Source: Chersky-267 sp963744115 (GTDB taxonomy: Bacteria > Chloroflexota > Limnocylindria > Limnocylindrales > CSP1-4). Taken from it: DNA of 64,000 nt. The notes under the pieces were generated by a model that was not told the origin of the DNA, ran no database searches, and saw only the letters and a list, made by a program, of their open reading frames with translations. This document shows positions 1 to 7,087 of the stretch, piece by piece. Position numbers and translations under genes: made by a program. Within the stretch, counting starts at the first letter, position 1, and the number at the start of each line of letters is the position of its first letter. Where the stretch lies: assembly GCA_963744115.1 (NCBI GenBank), contig CAVUSI010000003.1, forward strand, positions 1,488,001-1,552,000, given 5' to 3'.

Positions 1-582
1 GGGATGCGCGGCTCGGCGTCCGGCCGGCTGGCGCTCGATGGCGTCCGGGTGCCGTCCGAGGCGCTCGTCGTGCGTCGGCGCGCGGATCAGGCAGATCCTC
101 GCGGGCCGGCCCCGGGTGCCTGGTTCCAGATGGTCGTGGCCGCCGTCTACCTCGGGGTAGGGGAGCAGGCCAGGCGCGAGGTGGTCCGCTGGGCGATCGA
201 TCGGCGGCCCGGTGACGGCTCGACTGCGGTCGCCGACATCCCATCGGTCCGGGTCCGCCTCGGACGTCTCGATGCAGCCGTCCGGACCGCTCGGATCGTC
301 GTCGGGGACGTTGCCCGCCGCTGGGACGCAGCGGCACCGGACGAGCGTGGCGCGCTCCTCGGTGATGTCGCCCTCGCCAAGTCCATCGCGACGAGGGCCG
401 CCGTGGAGGCGACCGACGAAGCACTCCGGATCGCCGGCGGTCCTGGGTTCCTGGCGGGTCCACTCGAACGCGCCTTCCGTGACGCGCGCGCCGGGCTGAT
501 CAACCCGCCGCTCGAGGACGTGCTGCTGGCCGGCTTCGCGGCGACGCTGGTCGAGCGCGAGCGGGATCGCGCCGGCGACTGA
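1..582 (+). CDS. Acyl-CoA dehydrogenase-like flavoprotein, C-terminal part (5' end outside window)
   Basis: The reading frame is already open at the first base, so this is the C-terminal ~193 residues of a longer protein; the ATG at base 4 is probably internal. The segment is largely helical and Ala/Arg-rich. It contains ALRIAGGPGFLAGPLERAFRDA, broken here as ALRIAGGPG and LERAFRDA, which matches the substrate- and tetramer-contact end of the acyl-CoA dehydrogenase fold (helical C-terminal domain). An N-terminal LDGVRVPSEAL segment resembles the beta-domain phrase 'F.dVrVP...l' of this family. The family oxidises acyl-CoA thioesters with FAD, or acts as a related flavin monooxygenase. The usual catalytic Glu phrase (YEGT) is absent, so it may be a divergent member rather than a true dehydrogenase. 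It ends about 80 bases before the aldehyde dehydrogenase gene. Confidence 0.6.
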   Translation, partial: GMRGSASGRLALDGVRVPSEALVVRRRADQADPRGPAPGAWFQMVVAAVYLGVGEQARREVVRWAIDRRPGDGSTAVADIPSVRVRLGRLDAAVRTARIVVGDVARRWDAAAPDERGALLGDVALAKSIATRAAVEATDEALRIAGGPGFLAGPLERAFRDARAGLINPPLEDVLLAGFAATLVERERDRAGD

Positions 583-590
583 GCGTGGGC

Positions 591-596
591 TAGACT
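591..596 (+). promoter_or_regulatory. Putative -10 box (TAGACT) upstream of the aldehyde dehydrogenase
   Basis: TAGACT lies 65 bases before the aldehyde dehydrogenase ATG, in the short gap after the preceding stop codon. No convincing -35 hexamer is seen. A purine-rich GAGGAG at about 651-656 serves as ribosome binding site, so this transcript would have a normal leader. Confidence 0.3.
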
Positions 597-661
597 CGAG
601 CGGATCGTCAGAGCACCCAGCGCGCCGCCCGTCGAGCGGCCGCGCCACGAGGAGATCCGAG

Positions 662-2182
662 ATGGCCGTCAAGGTCGCGACCGACTACCCGATGTTCATC
701 AACGGCGCCGCCGCCACCTCGCTGAGCGGGGCGTGGCTCGAGGTCCACAGCCCGGCGACCGGCGAGCTGGTCGGACGGGTCCCAGCCGGGACCGAGGCGG
801 ACGTCGATCGCGCGGTGGCGGCCGCCCGTGCGGCCTTCCGGGACGGCCGCTGGTCGCGGCTGGGCCTGCCCGACCGCGTCGCGGCGATGAACCGACTGGC
901 AGATCTGTGCGACGAACACGCCGACGAACTGGCCCTCATCGAGACGCAGCAGACCGGGACCGCGTACAAACTCCGGCGCGAGTCGGACTTCGCCTTCGCC
1001 TCGGACAACCTGCGCTTCTTCGCCGGCCAGATCCGGCATCTCGAAGGCAAAGCCGCGTACGAATACAGCGGCAGCCATACGTCGATGATCCGGCGCGAGC
1101 CGATCGGGGTGGTGGCCCAGGTGGCTCCCTGGAACTACCCGTTCTGGATGGCGATCTGGAAGATCGGGCCTGCGCTCGCGGCCGGCAACTCGATCGTCCT
1201 CAAGCCGGCCAGCGCGACGCCCATCACGACGATCCGGCTGGCTGAGCTGGCCGTCGAGGCCGGGGTGCCCGCCGGCGTCCTCAACGTCGTGACCGGTCGC
1301 GGAGATATCGTCGGGGCGGCGATGGCGGCGCACATGGACGTGGACCTGATCTCCCTGACCGGCGATTCCGAGACCGGCAAGCGGATCCAGGCGCTGGCGG
1401 CGAACAACGTCAAGCGCGTCCATCTCGAGCTCGGTGGCAAGGCGCCGTTCATCGTCCACGCGGACGCCGACCTCGAAGCGGCCGCGCGGGGAGCGACCGC
1501 CGGCGCGCTGATCAACGGCGGCCAGGACTGCACCGCGGCCACCAGGGCCTACGTGCATCGGTCCGTGTACGACGCGTTCCTCGCCCGGACGGCCGTCCTG
1601 TTCGATGGCGTCCGGGTCGGCGATCCGATGGACCCGACGACCGACCTCGGCACGCTTATCAGTCAGGCCCAGGTCGAGCGGGTCGACGGGTTCGTCCGGC
1701 GGGCGGAGCAGGCCGGCGCGACGATCGCCGCGGGTGGCTATCGACCCGACGTGCCCGGCTTCCCGAACGGCGCGTTCTACCGCCCGACGATCGTCGCCGA
1801 CTGCGCCCAGGACAGCGAGATCGTCCAGAAGGAGGTGTTCGGCCCGGTCCTGACGGTCATGCCGTTCGATACCGACGAAGAGGCGCTCGCCATGGCCAAC
1901 GACACGAAGTACGGCCTTGCCGCCTCGATCTGGACCCGCGACGTCTTCCGGGCGATGGAGGCCGCGCGGAGCCTGAACTTCGGCCACGTCCAGGTCAACG
2001 ACCACCTGATGGTCACCTCGGAGATGCCGCACGGCGGGTTCAAGCAGTCGGGCTTCGGGAAGGACATGTCGAGCTACTCATTCGACGAGTACACACAGGT
2101 CAAGCACGTGATGATCGAGCTCACCGGCGAGCCCGAGAAGCCCTGGCATTACACGATCTTCGGCGACAAGCCGACGGCGTAG
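662..2182 (+). CDS. NAD(P)-dependent aldehyde dehydrogenase (aminobutyraldehyde/betaine-aldehyde type)
   Basis: This 506-residue protein has the full aldehyde dehydrogenase fold. The cofactor phrase APWNYPFWM is near residues 157-165, the general base is Glu256 in HLELGGKAPF, and the catalytic nucleophile is Cys290 in NGGQDC. The late motif EVFGPVLTV and the C-terminal MPHGGFKQSGFGKD are also present. The NGGQDC and KQSGFGKDMSSYS phrasing is typical of gamma-aminobutyraldehyde dehydrogenases (PatD/YdcW-like) and betaine aldehyde dehydrogenases, which oxidise amine-derived aldehydes in polyamine or choline breakdown. Substrate cannot be fixed from sequence. The start is supported by GAGGAG about 6 bases upstream. 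Its last 25 bases recur twice downstream (see the repeat entries). Confidence 0.9.
   Translation: MAVKVATDYPMFINGAAATSLSGAWLEVHSPATGELVGRVPAGTEADVDRAVAAARAAFRDGRWSRLGLPDRVAAMNRLADLCDEHADELALIETQQTGTAYKLRRESDFAFASDNLRFFAGQIRHLEGKAAYEYSGSHTSMIRREPIGVVAQVAPWNYPFWMAIWKIGPALAAGNSIVLKPASATPITTIRLAELAVEAGVPAGVLNVVTGRGDIVGAAMAAHMDVDLISLTGDSETGKRIQALAANNVKRVHLELGGKAPFIVHADADLEAAARGATAGALINGGQDCTAATRAYVHRSVYDAFLARTAVLFDGVRVGDPMDPTTDLGTLISQAQVERVDGFVRRAEQAGATIAAGGYRPDVPGFPNGAFYRPTIVADCAQDSEIVQKEVFGPVLTVMPFDTDEEALAMANDTKYGLAASIWTRDVFRAMEAARSLNFGHVQVNDHLMVTSEMPHGGFKQSGFGKDMSSYSFDEYTQVKHVMIELTGEPEKPWHYTIFGDKPTA
2149..2173 (+). repeat. Copy C: 25-base segment inside the aldehyde dehydrogenase 3' end
   Basis: This segment encodes the YTIFGDKP tail of the aldehyde dehydrogenase. 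It matches the right half of the 46-base direct repeats at 3911 and 6162 with one mismatch to each. As the only copy inside an intact gene, it looks like the source of the other two. Confidence 0.75.
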
Positions 2183-2209
2183 GCGGGTCCACAAGCCGAG
2201 GGAGTCGGC

Positions 2210-2215
2210 TACCCT
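2210..2215 (+). promoter_or_regulatory. -10 box (TACCCT), probable leaderless start
   Basis: TACCCT is followed by six bases and then the ATG at 2222. With a transcription start 6-7 bases past a -10 box, the mRNA would begin at the start codon. The same arrangement recurs at several other genes in this window. Confidence 0.4.
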
Positions 2216-2221
2216 ACGGTC

Positions 2222-2488
2222 ATGAAGGGTGATCGCGTCGAAGCGGTGGTCGACACCGGTCAGGGCGTTCAGACCTTCGACATCGTTGCGACCCGAGCGG
2301 GACGTCGGATCGAGGTCATCACCAGCCGTGGCGTGGTCGAGGTTCGCGAGGTCACGCGGACCGGGGTGCCGGTCAGGACGGGTCGGTTCATGACCTCCCG
2401 ACTGATCGCCCTCGTGGAGCATCCGGCTGGTGACGCCAAGGGACGAGTCGAGGTATCGACCCGTCATCGTCTCGCGTCTGAGGGCTGA
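2222..2488 (+). CDS. Small conserved-looking hypothetical protein (88 aa)
   Basis: The 88-residue product is rich in Val, Arg and Thr and predicted to be mostly beta-strand (phrases such as VEAVVDTG and RRIEVITSRG). It has no signal peptide or membrane segment and I do not recognise the family. It sits 39 bases after the aldehyde dehydrogenase and lacks a clear Shine-Dalgarno sequence, but has a TACCCT box six bases before the ATG, consistent with a leaderless transcript. The frame covers the whole space between the two neighbouring genes and its codon use matches the genome (G/C at third positions), so it is probably real. Confidence 0.55.
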   Translation: MKGDRVEAVVDTGQGVQTFDIVATRAGRRIEVITSRGVVEVREVTRTGVPVRTGRFMTSRLIALVEHPAGDAKGRVEVSTRHRLASEG

Positions 2489-2584
2489 ACACCCAACCCC
2501 AGGCGCGACGACGACGGGTGCGACGACGAAACGTCGGCGCGGCTTCGGTCACTCACCTTGAACGACTATGACCCCGAGATCGTC

Positions 2585-3091
2585 CTACGGCACCTGGTCG
2601 TGCCGCTCGAGGAAGTTGAGGAAGTCAAGCTCGCCGGGCGATCGACCGGCGAGCGAGAGGATGACGGCTGCGTCGCTGAACTGCTGGATCCCGTGCGCAT
2701 ACAGATGCTGGAGGTGGAACCAAAGCGGATGTGTGCCCCGCGATTCGACCTGGCAGGGTCCCTCCAGGTCGGCGTCGGAGATGTCCGCAATCCAGTCCCG
2801 CATCTCCGCCTCGTCGCGCACCCAACGCACGCGCAGGGACTCGAGCGTTGGGAAGTCGTCCGGCACCAGCTCGACATCGTCGGGCGGGAACGCGGTCCGG
2901 TCGTCGCCGCGCAGACGCTCCCGCCAGCTCCATTCGACATCCAGCTCATGGACCAGCGTCGCCCGGAGGTCACGGAGGCTCGACGGGTGCGGATCCACGA
3001 ATAGGACGGAGGGCGCATCGGCCGCTTCGAGGATCCGGTCGCGAACCCAGTAGAGATGGTCGAACAGGACGCGGACGTCGGAGTGGTTCAT
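2585..3091 (-). CDS. DinB-like (DUF664-type) four-helix protein
   Basis: This 168-residue protein begins MNHSDVRVLFDHLYWVRDRIL. That resembles the first helix of DinB/DUF664 proteins, where a His packs against a metal site at the helix bundle. Later phrases fit the family: LRATLVHELDVEWSW supplies a His mid-protein, and HPLWFHLQHLYAHGIQQFSDA supplies a C-terminal His cluster (quoted in part: LQHLYAHGIQQF). The family includes thiol transferases using bacillithiol or mycothiol and many uncharacterised proteins. The inner ATG at 3091 was chosen because the longer frame adds 27 low-complexity charged residues. It is convergent with the gene before it. Confidence 0.65.
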   Translation of the reverse strand: MNHSDVRVLFDHLYWVRDRILEAADAPSVLFVDPHPSSLRDLRATLVHELDVEWSWRERLRGDDRTAFPPDDVELVPDDFPTLESLRVRWVRDEAEMRDWIADISDADLEGPCQVESRGTHPLWFHLQHLYAHGIQQFSDAAVILSLAGRSPGELDFLNFLERHDQVP

Positions 3092-3228
3092 GAAGGCCAG
3101 TGTCCCATCCGGGCGATCGTGCCGCACGTCCCTTTCCTCACCTGGCGCTCCGCGCGGACCGCCGACGCTCATACCGACGACCGAAACCCCCGCAAGACGC
3201 GTTACCCCGACCGGGCGATCAGCGGGAG

Positions 3229-3333
3229 GACGAGGGATGCGCGAACGTCTATGAGGTCGCTCCGGGCCGGTACTACCTCGACGTCATGGCGCCGAGTGGG
3301 AGCTGGTCCGTCGTCCTGACGTTGCAGCCATGA
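3229..3333 (+). pseudogene. C-terminal remnant of a secreted or beta-rich protein
   Basis: The last ~34 codons of this frame read as a coherent beta-hairpin ending, with the core phrases GRYYLDVMAPSGSW and VVLTLQP, while everything upstream in the frame is unstructured Arg/Pro-rich sequence. The phrase resembles the C-terminal beta-strand pair of small extracytoplasmic domains ('G.YyLdV...g.W.v.l'). No start codon or ribosome binding site precedes it. I read it as the tail of a gene whose front has been lost; chance similarity is possible. Confidence 0.35.
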
Positions 3334-3448
3334 CGTTGCAGCATGAGGGCCCTGGTGGCGCGCTGGTCCGTACGTTCTCGATGACCACCAGGGTCTACTT
3401 GTTCGTGACGTACGAGCCGATAGAAGCGCCTGAGAAGGCGAGCCTGTC

Positions 3449-3607
3449 GTGAGCGAGAAGAAGCAGCGCGACCCGTGGATCGTGCCTCGTGGTCCGGAGC
3501 CGTTCCTGCAACGGGTGCCGGTCTGGGTGTGGATGCTGATCGCCGGCGTGGTGATGGCCACCATGTTCGGCTGGGGCCAACTCGACATCGCGGACATGAA
3601 GCCATGA
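3449..3607 (+). CDS. Small single-pass membrane protein (52 aa)
   Basis: This short GTG-started frame encodes a charged N-terminus (SEKKQRDPWIVPRG), one hydrophobic segment at about residues 24-42 (VPVWVWMLIAGVVMATMFGW) and a short acidic tail. Topology and composition look like a real 1-TM protein rather than a chance frame: codons are G/C-ending and the frame is closed upstream by a stop 15 bases before the GTG. An AAGGCGAG stretch 6-7 bases upstream can act as ribosome binding site. Function unknown; small proteins of this layout often modulate larger membrane complexes, but no partner is adjacent. Confidence 0.5.
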   Translation: MSEKKQRDPWIVPRGPEPFLQRVPVWVWMLIAGVVMATMFGWGQLDIADMKP

Positions 3608-3711
3608 GGCGCGAGCGGTTCCCGGTGGGCGTGGCCGAGGCGGAAGTGGCACGGGCCGGCCGCCAGGCTTGAGGCAGACGCCTCGTCACCCCGTCCCAGG
3701 TCGCGCTGACC

Positions 3712-3853
3712 ATGGACGACCCGGACGGTCAGGGCCTCGCTGAGTGCACGCTGATTCTTGCCCTGTTCGCCATCGCCGGCTCCGCGCGTTCGCTCTGTCG
3801 TGACAGCGAGCGGACGGCGACCGGGGGTGACCACAATTCTGTCCACAGTTTGA
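3712..3853 (+). pseudogene. Flp-type pilin relic, frameshifted
   Basis: From the ATG the frame reads DDPDGQGLAECTLILALFAIAG. This closely follows the class IVb Flp/Fap pilin signature (GQGLxEYALILALIAIV): processing site, invariant Glu, then the hydrophobic alpha helix. After about 22 residues the hydrophobic run stops abruptly and becomes charged. In the +1 frame the sequence instead gives VRSVVTA and then GVTTILSTV before a stop at 3851, resembling the end of Flp pilins. The likely reading is a frameshifted, dead pilin gene. The usual Tyr after the Glu is Cys here. No tad or cpa assembly genes are nearby. Confidence 0.4.
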
Positions 3854-3910
3854 CTGGACTCGGCCGGACGGATTGGACCCTGGTAAGCACGAACGACGGC
3901 CCTTAGCCGC

Positions 3911-3956
3911 TCGTGAGCGTGCTCCGGTCCTTACACGATCTTCGGCGACGAGCCGG
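3911..3956 (+). repeat. Copy A of a 46-base direct repeat
   Basis: This segment matches 6162-6207 at 44 of 46 bases in the same orientation. Its right half (from TTACACGATC) is the aldehyde dehydrogenase 3' end found at 2149-2173. The left half (TCGTGAGCGTGCTCCGGTCC) has no other copy in the window besides copy B. Copies A and B bracket the three membrane-protein genes. Confidence 0.8.
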
Positions 3957-4050
3957 AGTACCGCGCCAAATCCGAGCGTAAAGGAGGCTGACGGGACCTT
4001 CCGCGGGCGCACGCTGCCACCAGCGGACGCGGAGCGGCCGGGGCGTGCCG

Positions 4051-4545
4051 TCAATGCACGACTTGACCATGGTGAGGTGATCCGCGAGGTCGAAGCACGT
4101 AGCCGACCACGAGGATGGCGACCGATATCACGGCCCACATGACCATCCCGTTGATACCTGGAGCCCATGGCATGTAGCAGGTGGCTTCGCTTGGCGAACA
4201 ATCCCAGTCCTCGACGGAGGGGTGCGAAGGGTAGGTCCCGAGGGCCGCGAACATGAGGGTCCAGCCGATGAGCGCGATCAGCTCTGGCCGCTTGCCCCTG
4301 AAGCGGACGAGGCCGCCGATGGCCAGGGTGATGGCAGCCGCGAGGACCAGCTTCGCGAAGTACGGTCCCTCGTTGTCACGGACCACGCCACAGATCGTGT
4401 AACCGGCGAACGGCCCGCTCTCAACGGTGCCGACGCACTTGCCGATGTGCCCGCCAAGGGAGGCGACCCCAACGACCGCCAGGGCCACGACGCCAACGGC
4501 TACGACGGCGATCAGGACATCTCGCCAGGGACGTGGGGTATCCAT
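4051..4545 (-). CDS. Uncharacterised four-helix membrane protein, paralogue 1 of 3
   Basis: The 164-residue product has about four membrane segments (near residues 9-30, 62-82, 86-106 and 132-152). It shares with its two upstream neighbours an N-terminal M-T-x-R-x-WR motif, a cysteine-bearing loop after helix 1 (Cys37 and Cys52 here), a central RPELIALIGWT phrase, and a late CYMPWAPG followed by a helix ending VGYVLRPRGS. The paired Cys in the outer loops suggest disulfides on the extracytoplasmic side. The start (ATG at 4545) was chosen because the family motif begins there. It is last in a three-gene tandem set, 4 bases after paralogue 2. No known family recognised. Confidence 0.7.
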   Translation of the reverse strand: MDTPRPWRDVLIAVVAVGVVALAVVGVASLGGHIGKCVGTVESGPFAGYTICGVVRDNEGPYFAKLVLAAAITLAIGGLVRFRGKRPELIALIGWTLMFAALGTYPSHPSVEDWDCSPSEATCYMPWAPGINGMVMWAVISVAILVVGYVLRPRGSPHHGQVVH

Positions 4546-4549
4546 GCCC

Positions 4550-5110
4550 TCAGCCGGTCGCCGGGTGTACTTCGACCCGGCTGCCCTGATGTCGGAGCAG
4601 GTAGCCCATCCCGAGGATGGCCAGGGAGACCAAGAGCCACAGAGCCATCCGGTCCCAGCCAGGAACCCACGGAAGGAAGCACTGACCCAGCGGCTCCTCC
4701 TCGATGAAGCCCGGGTTGAGGCCGGCGATGCAGACGCGGTCCGATAAGGCGTAGTTCGGGGTAGAGGCGGAGTGCCAGAAGCCGATCGTCCATCCCAGGA
4801 AAGCCAGCAGTTCGGGCCTGGACCTCCCGAACCGGGCGGAGAGCCGGGCGGCGTACGCGAGGGCGACGAGGACGCTCGCCCCGAGGATGAGGCCCATGAT
4901 CCCTTGCAAGTCGCCCGTTCCAGGGTCCACTTGACGGTCACAGAAGGCCCAGCCTGCCCCCTCCTGTCCGCTTGGGGCGATGACACAGCCACCACCGACG
5001 TGGCCGTTGAGGATGCTGAGCGGGAAGACCCAGACGAACAGGACGACCAAGACGGCCAGTGCGACGTCGTTGAGCGGGACGATCTCGCGCCAGGAGCGCA
5101 CGGTATCCAT
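4550..5110 (-). CDS. Uncharacterised four-helix membrane protein, paralogue 2 of 3
   Basis: This 186-residue protein begins MDTVRSWREIVPLN and carries four hydrophobic segments. Its first outer loop is longer than in the paralogues and has two Cys (in GGGCVIAPSG and WAFCDRQ). The central RPELLAFLGWTIGF and the late CFLPWVPGWDRMALW-type phrase, followed by GMGYLLRHQGS, align with the other two. It lies between the paralogues with gaps of 3 and 4 bases, so the three are almost certainly one transcript read leftward. Sequence divergence is high outside the shared motifs, suggesting old duplication with relaxed or diversifying change. Function unknown. Confidence 0.7.
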   Translation of the reverse strand: MDTVRSWREIVPLNDVALAVLVVLFVWVFPLSILNGHVGGGCVIAPSGQEGAGWAFCDRQVDPGTGDLQGIMGLILGASVLVALAYAARLSARFGRSRPELLAFLGWTIGFWHSASTPNYALSDRVCIAGLNPGFIEEEPLGQCFLPWVPGWDRMALWLLVSLAILGMGYLLRHQGSRVEVHPATG

Positions 5111-5113
5111 GCG

Positions 5114-5638
5114 CTAGACCGGTTGTGTATCCATCTGGCGTGACCACCCTCGCCGGAATAGGTAGCCCGTCACGAGGATGGCCACCGACACCACGGCCCA
5201 GAGGGCCATCCGGTCCCAGCCAGGAACCCACGCGATGTAGCAGGTCCCAAGTGCGGGCACACCCGCGTCGTCGGGCCCGCAGGCCCTGGGCGCAGCGTTG
5301 AAGGACACGGGGCTGAAGACGACGTAGGCGAACCCGACCGTCCAGGCCACGAGGGCGACGAGGTCGATCCGGGGTCTCCTGACCCGCGCGGCATAGGACA
5401 TCGCAAGGATGACGGTCGAGATGAAGACGAGTCGGGCCACGATGGCCAGCGCGCTCGAATGCGGGTCGGTGAGGTACGAGAGGACGTACCCGGCGTACGG
5501 CCCACTCGTCTCGACAGATGGCGCCAGGATCTTGTGGATACGCCCCCCAAGCCCGAACAAGATCGCGACCGGGAATGCCACAACGAAGGCAAGGACCGTC
5601 CACGGGACGATCGACCGCCAGGGGCGTGGGGTAACCAT
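5114..5638 (-). CDS. Uncharacterised four-helix membrane protein, paralogue 3 of 3 (first in the operon)
   Basis: This 174-residue protein starts MVTPRPWRSIVPW at the ATG at 5638; the frame extends further upstream without family similarity. Four membrane segments are visible. It shares the late C-x-x-x-WVPGWDRMALW signature and the final helix ending VTGYLFRRG with paralogue 2. The central motif is varied to RIDLVALVAWT. Unlike the others, the first outer loop lacks a Cys pair, while the loop before the last helix has two Cys (PRACGPDD and GTCYIAW). It is first in the operon; about 300 bases of non-coding sequence separate it from the divergent gene at 5941. Confidence 0.7.
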   Translation of the reverse strand: MVTPRPWRSIVPWTVLAFVVAFPVAILFGLGGRIHKILAPSVETSGPYAGYVLSYLTDPHSSALAIVARLVFISTVILAMSYAARVRRPRIDLVALVAWTVGFAYVVFSPVSFNAAPRACGPDDAGVPALGTCYIAWVPGWDRMALWAVVSVAILVTGYLFRRGWSRQMDTQPV

Positions 5639-5940
5639 GCGCCGATCATAGGTGGCGCTGGAGCCCGTCGACATGGTCAGGAGGTACCGGGCGCCGGGAG
5701 TCGTGGACCCATCGGCAAGAGGCTGCCGAGGTCTGCCTGAATCCCTGGCTAAGCACACTCTTGCGGGACTGGTGGTCGTCGCTTCCGATCCGGTCGCCCC
5801 GATGAGCGAACCCGGACCCTTGCGGACCGTGCTTCAGAGTGTCACCTTGCCGACATCCGTTCGGTGATGCAGGAGCCGTCGACGGACCTCCCGGGCGCTG
5901 TACCATCGCGCCGCCAGACTCATCACGAAGGAGTTCGACG
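5639..5940. other. Intergenic region between divergent genes
   Basis: This ~300-base stretch must hold the promoters of the leftward membrane-protein set and the rightward 65-residue gene. A TACCAT hexamer near 5900 could be the -10 box of the rightward gene. I see no convincing gene, RNA or strong hairpin. Confidence 0.35.
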
Positions 5941-6138
5941 ATGCCCGACCCGACCCAGGGGCCCATCGATCCGGCCACCGACACCGATGAGAACGACACT
6001 GAGGGACAGGCGTTCACGTGGACCGTGGTGGATGACCCTGCGCGGGGTCGGCACCTTCGTCAGTCCTGGACACCGGACGATCCCAAGGACGTCGTCACGA
6101 GCAAGAATCTCAACGCCAAGGATGGCGCCAGGCGCTGA
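5941..6138 (+). CDS. Small acidic hypothetical protein (65 aa)
   Basis: The start is well supported by AAGGAG nine bases before the ATG. The 65-residue product is hydrophilic with an acidic, Asp/Thr/Pro-rich first half (DPATDTDENDTEGQAF). A short segment around FTWTVVDDPARGRH then looks structured. There is no signal peptide or membrane segment. I do not recognise the family. It lies just before repeat copy B and divergently from the membrane-protein trio, so it may belong to the same accessory cassette. Confidence 0.6.
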   Translation: MPDPTQGPIDPATDTDENDTEGQAFTWTVVDDPARGRHLRQSWTPDDPKDVVTSKNLNAKDGARR

Positions 6139-6161
6139 ATCCGCCGACGGTCTGTATGCCC

Positions 6162-6207
6162 TCGTGAGCGTGCTCCGGTCCTGACACGATCTTCGGCGAC
6201 AAGCCGG
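6162..6207 (+). repeat. Copy B of the 46-base direct repeat
   Basis: Same-orientation copy of 3911-3956 with two mismatches (T to G at the 22nd base, G to A at the 40th). As in copy A, the right half matches the last coding bases of the aldehyde dehydrogenase. It lies between the 65-residue gene and the SnoaL-like gene. Confidence 0.8.
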
Positions 6208-6266
6208 GATCGGCGTCGGCCGCGAGCATACTTGTCGCCCATCCAGTTCCCGAAGGAGGGCCCGAC

Positions 6267-6653
6267 ATGTCAACGGAGCAGAACGAGGCTGTCGTCCGCC
6301 GCTTCATGACCGAGGTTCTGCAGGGAGGCAACCTCGACGTGCTCGACGAGGTGCTGGCCCCGACCTACGTCAACCCCGCGATGGGCGGTGCCGACCTGGC
6401 GGGCTTCAAGGCGATCTTGACCGGGATGGCGGCTTCCGCGGTCGGCATGCGGTTCACCATCCAGGACCTCGTAGCGGATGGAGATGCGGTGGTCGCTCGC
6501 TTCACCGTCGAGATCACTCGAGCAGATGGGGAGAAGCTGCCGGCCCACGGGCTCACCTACTACCGTCTAGCCGATGGCAAGATCGTCGAGGACGACCCAT
6601 TCACGAGGCCCGATCTCGCGCAGCTCCTGGGCATGACGCCGCCCGGCGCCTGA
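6267..6653 (+). CDS. SnoaL-like / NTF2-fold polyketide-cyclase-type protein
   Basis: This 128-residue protein has the NTF2-like pattern of the SnoaL/ester-cyclase group: an N-terminal helix with NEAVVRRFMTEVLQGGNLDVLDE (core phrase VVRRFMTEV), the segment VLAPTYVNPA, and a C-terminal sheet with GLTYYRLADGKIVEDD. Members include polyketide cyclases, steroid-isomerase-like enzymes and many stress-related proteins of unknown substrate. It is soluble and likely dimeric. GGAGGG about 7 bases upstream supports the ATG. It follows repeat copy B directly and is convergent with the next gene. Confidence 0.8.
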   Translation: MSTEQNEAVVRRFMTEVLQGGNLDVLDEVLAPTYVNPAMGGADLAGFKAILTGMAASAVGMRFTIQDLVADGDAVVARFTVEITRADGEKLPAHGLTYYRLADGKIVEDDPFTRPDLAQLLGMTPPGA

Positions 6654-6724
6654 CCCAAGGTAGGACGACCGCGCCGCTCGGGTGGGACGGATCCGCCGCA
6701 GGTCGCGCTCCTGCCGAGGAACGC

Positions 6725-7087
6725 CTAGGCCTTCGGGTCGAAGATGGTGGCGTCGACCACGTTCTTCAGGAGGGCATTGCTCCACGGCGCAGCGAGATCC
6801 GTATCCCAGAACGCGCTCCACTCGGCGGTGAGCTTCGCGGACGCGCTGTCGGGGTCCCTGGCATCCGACGCCTGGACGTCCATCGCTCCGTAGCTGTCGA
6901 TCTCGTAGATCGCCCGGTATGCGCCCGCGTTCTTCTCGGAGCTCAGCACGACGACGAACGTCCCGATGTAACGGGTGCCCTTCGGCTGCGATCTGACGAG
7001 ACCGTCGTGGTTCTCGATGAGCCATTTCTGGTGCGCCACCTCTTGCCCGACCTTCACGGTGAAGCCGTACTCCTGGATGAACCGCAT
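6725..7087 (-). CDS. Hypothetical soluble protein (120 aa)
   Basis: This protein begins MRFIQEYGFTVKVGQEVAHQKW and alternates beta-strand and helix (for example RYIGTFVVVLSS, YRAIYEIDSYG). It ends with a Trp-rich helix (AEWSAFWDTDLAAPWSNALL). The layout is like a dimeric alpha/beta-barrel (ferredoxin-like) monooxygenase or NIPSNAP-type fold, but I cannot name the family. AGGAGGG lies 7-8 bases before the ATG at 7087; a GTG immediately upstream (7090) is an alternative. No signal peptide. Confidence 0.65.
   Translation of the reverse strand: MRFIQEYGFTVKVGQEVAHQKWLIENHDGLVRSQPKGTRYIGTFVVVLSSEKNAGAYRAIYEIDSYGAMDVQASDARDPDSASAKLTAEWSAFWDTDLAAPWSNALLKNVVDATIFDPKA

Larger units (their letters stand above)
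3608..4050. other. Gene-poor gap
   Basis: Apart from the pilin relic and one repeat copy, this ~440-base stretch holds no frame with convincing coding character on either strand. It looks like decayed sequence. Confidence 0.5.

Noticed and set aside
3100..3228. Front part of the frame leading into the 3229-3333 remnant
   Set aside because: Arg/Pro/His-rich, no ribosome binding site, and it overlaps the start region of the DinB-like gene; treated as non-coding.
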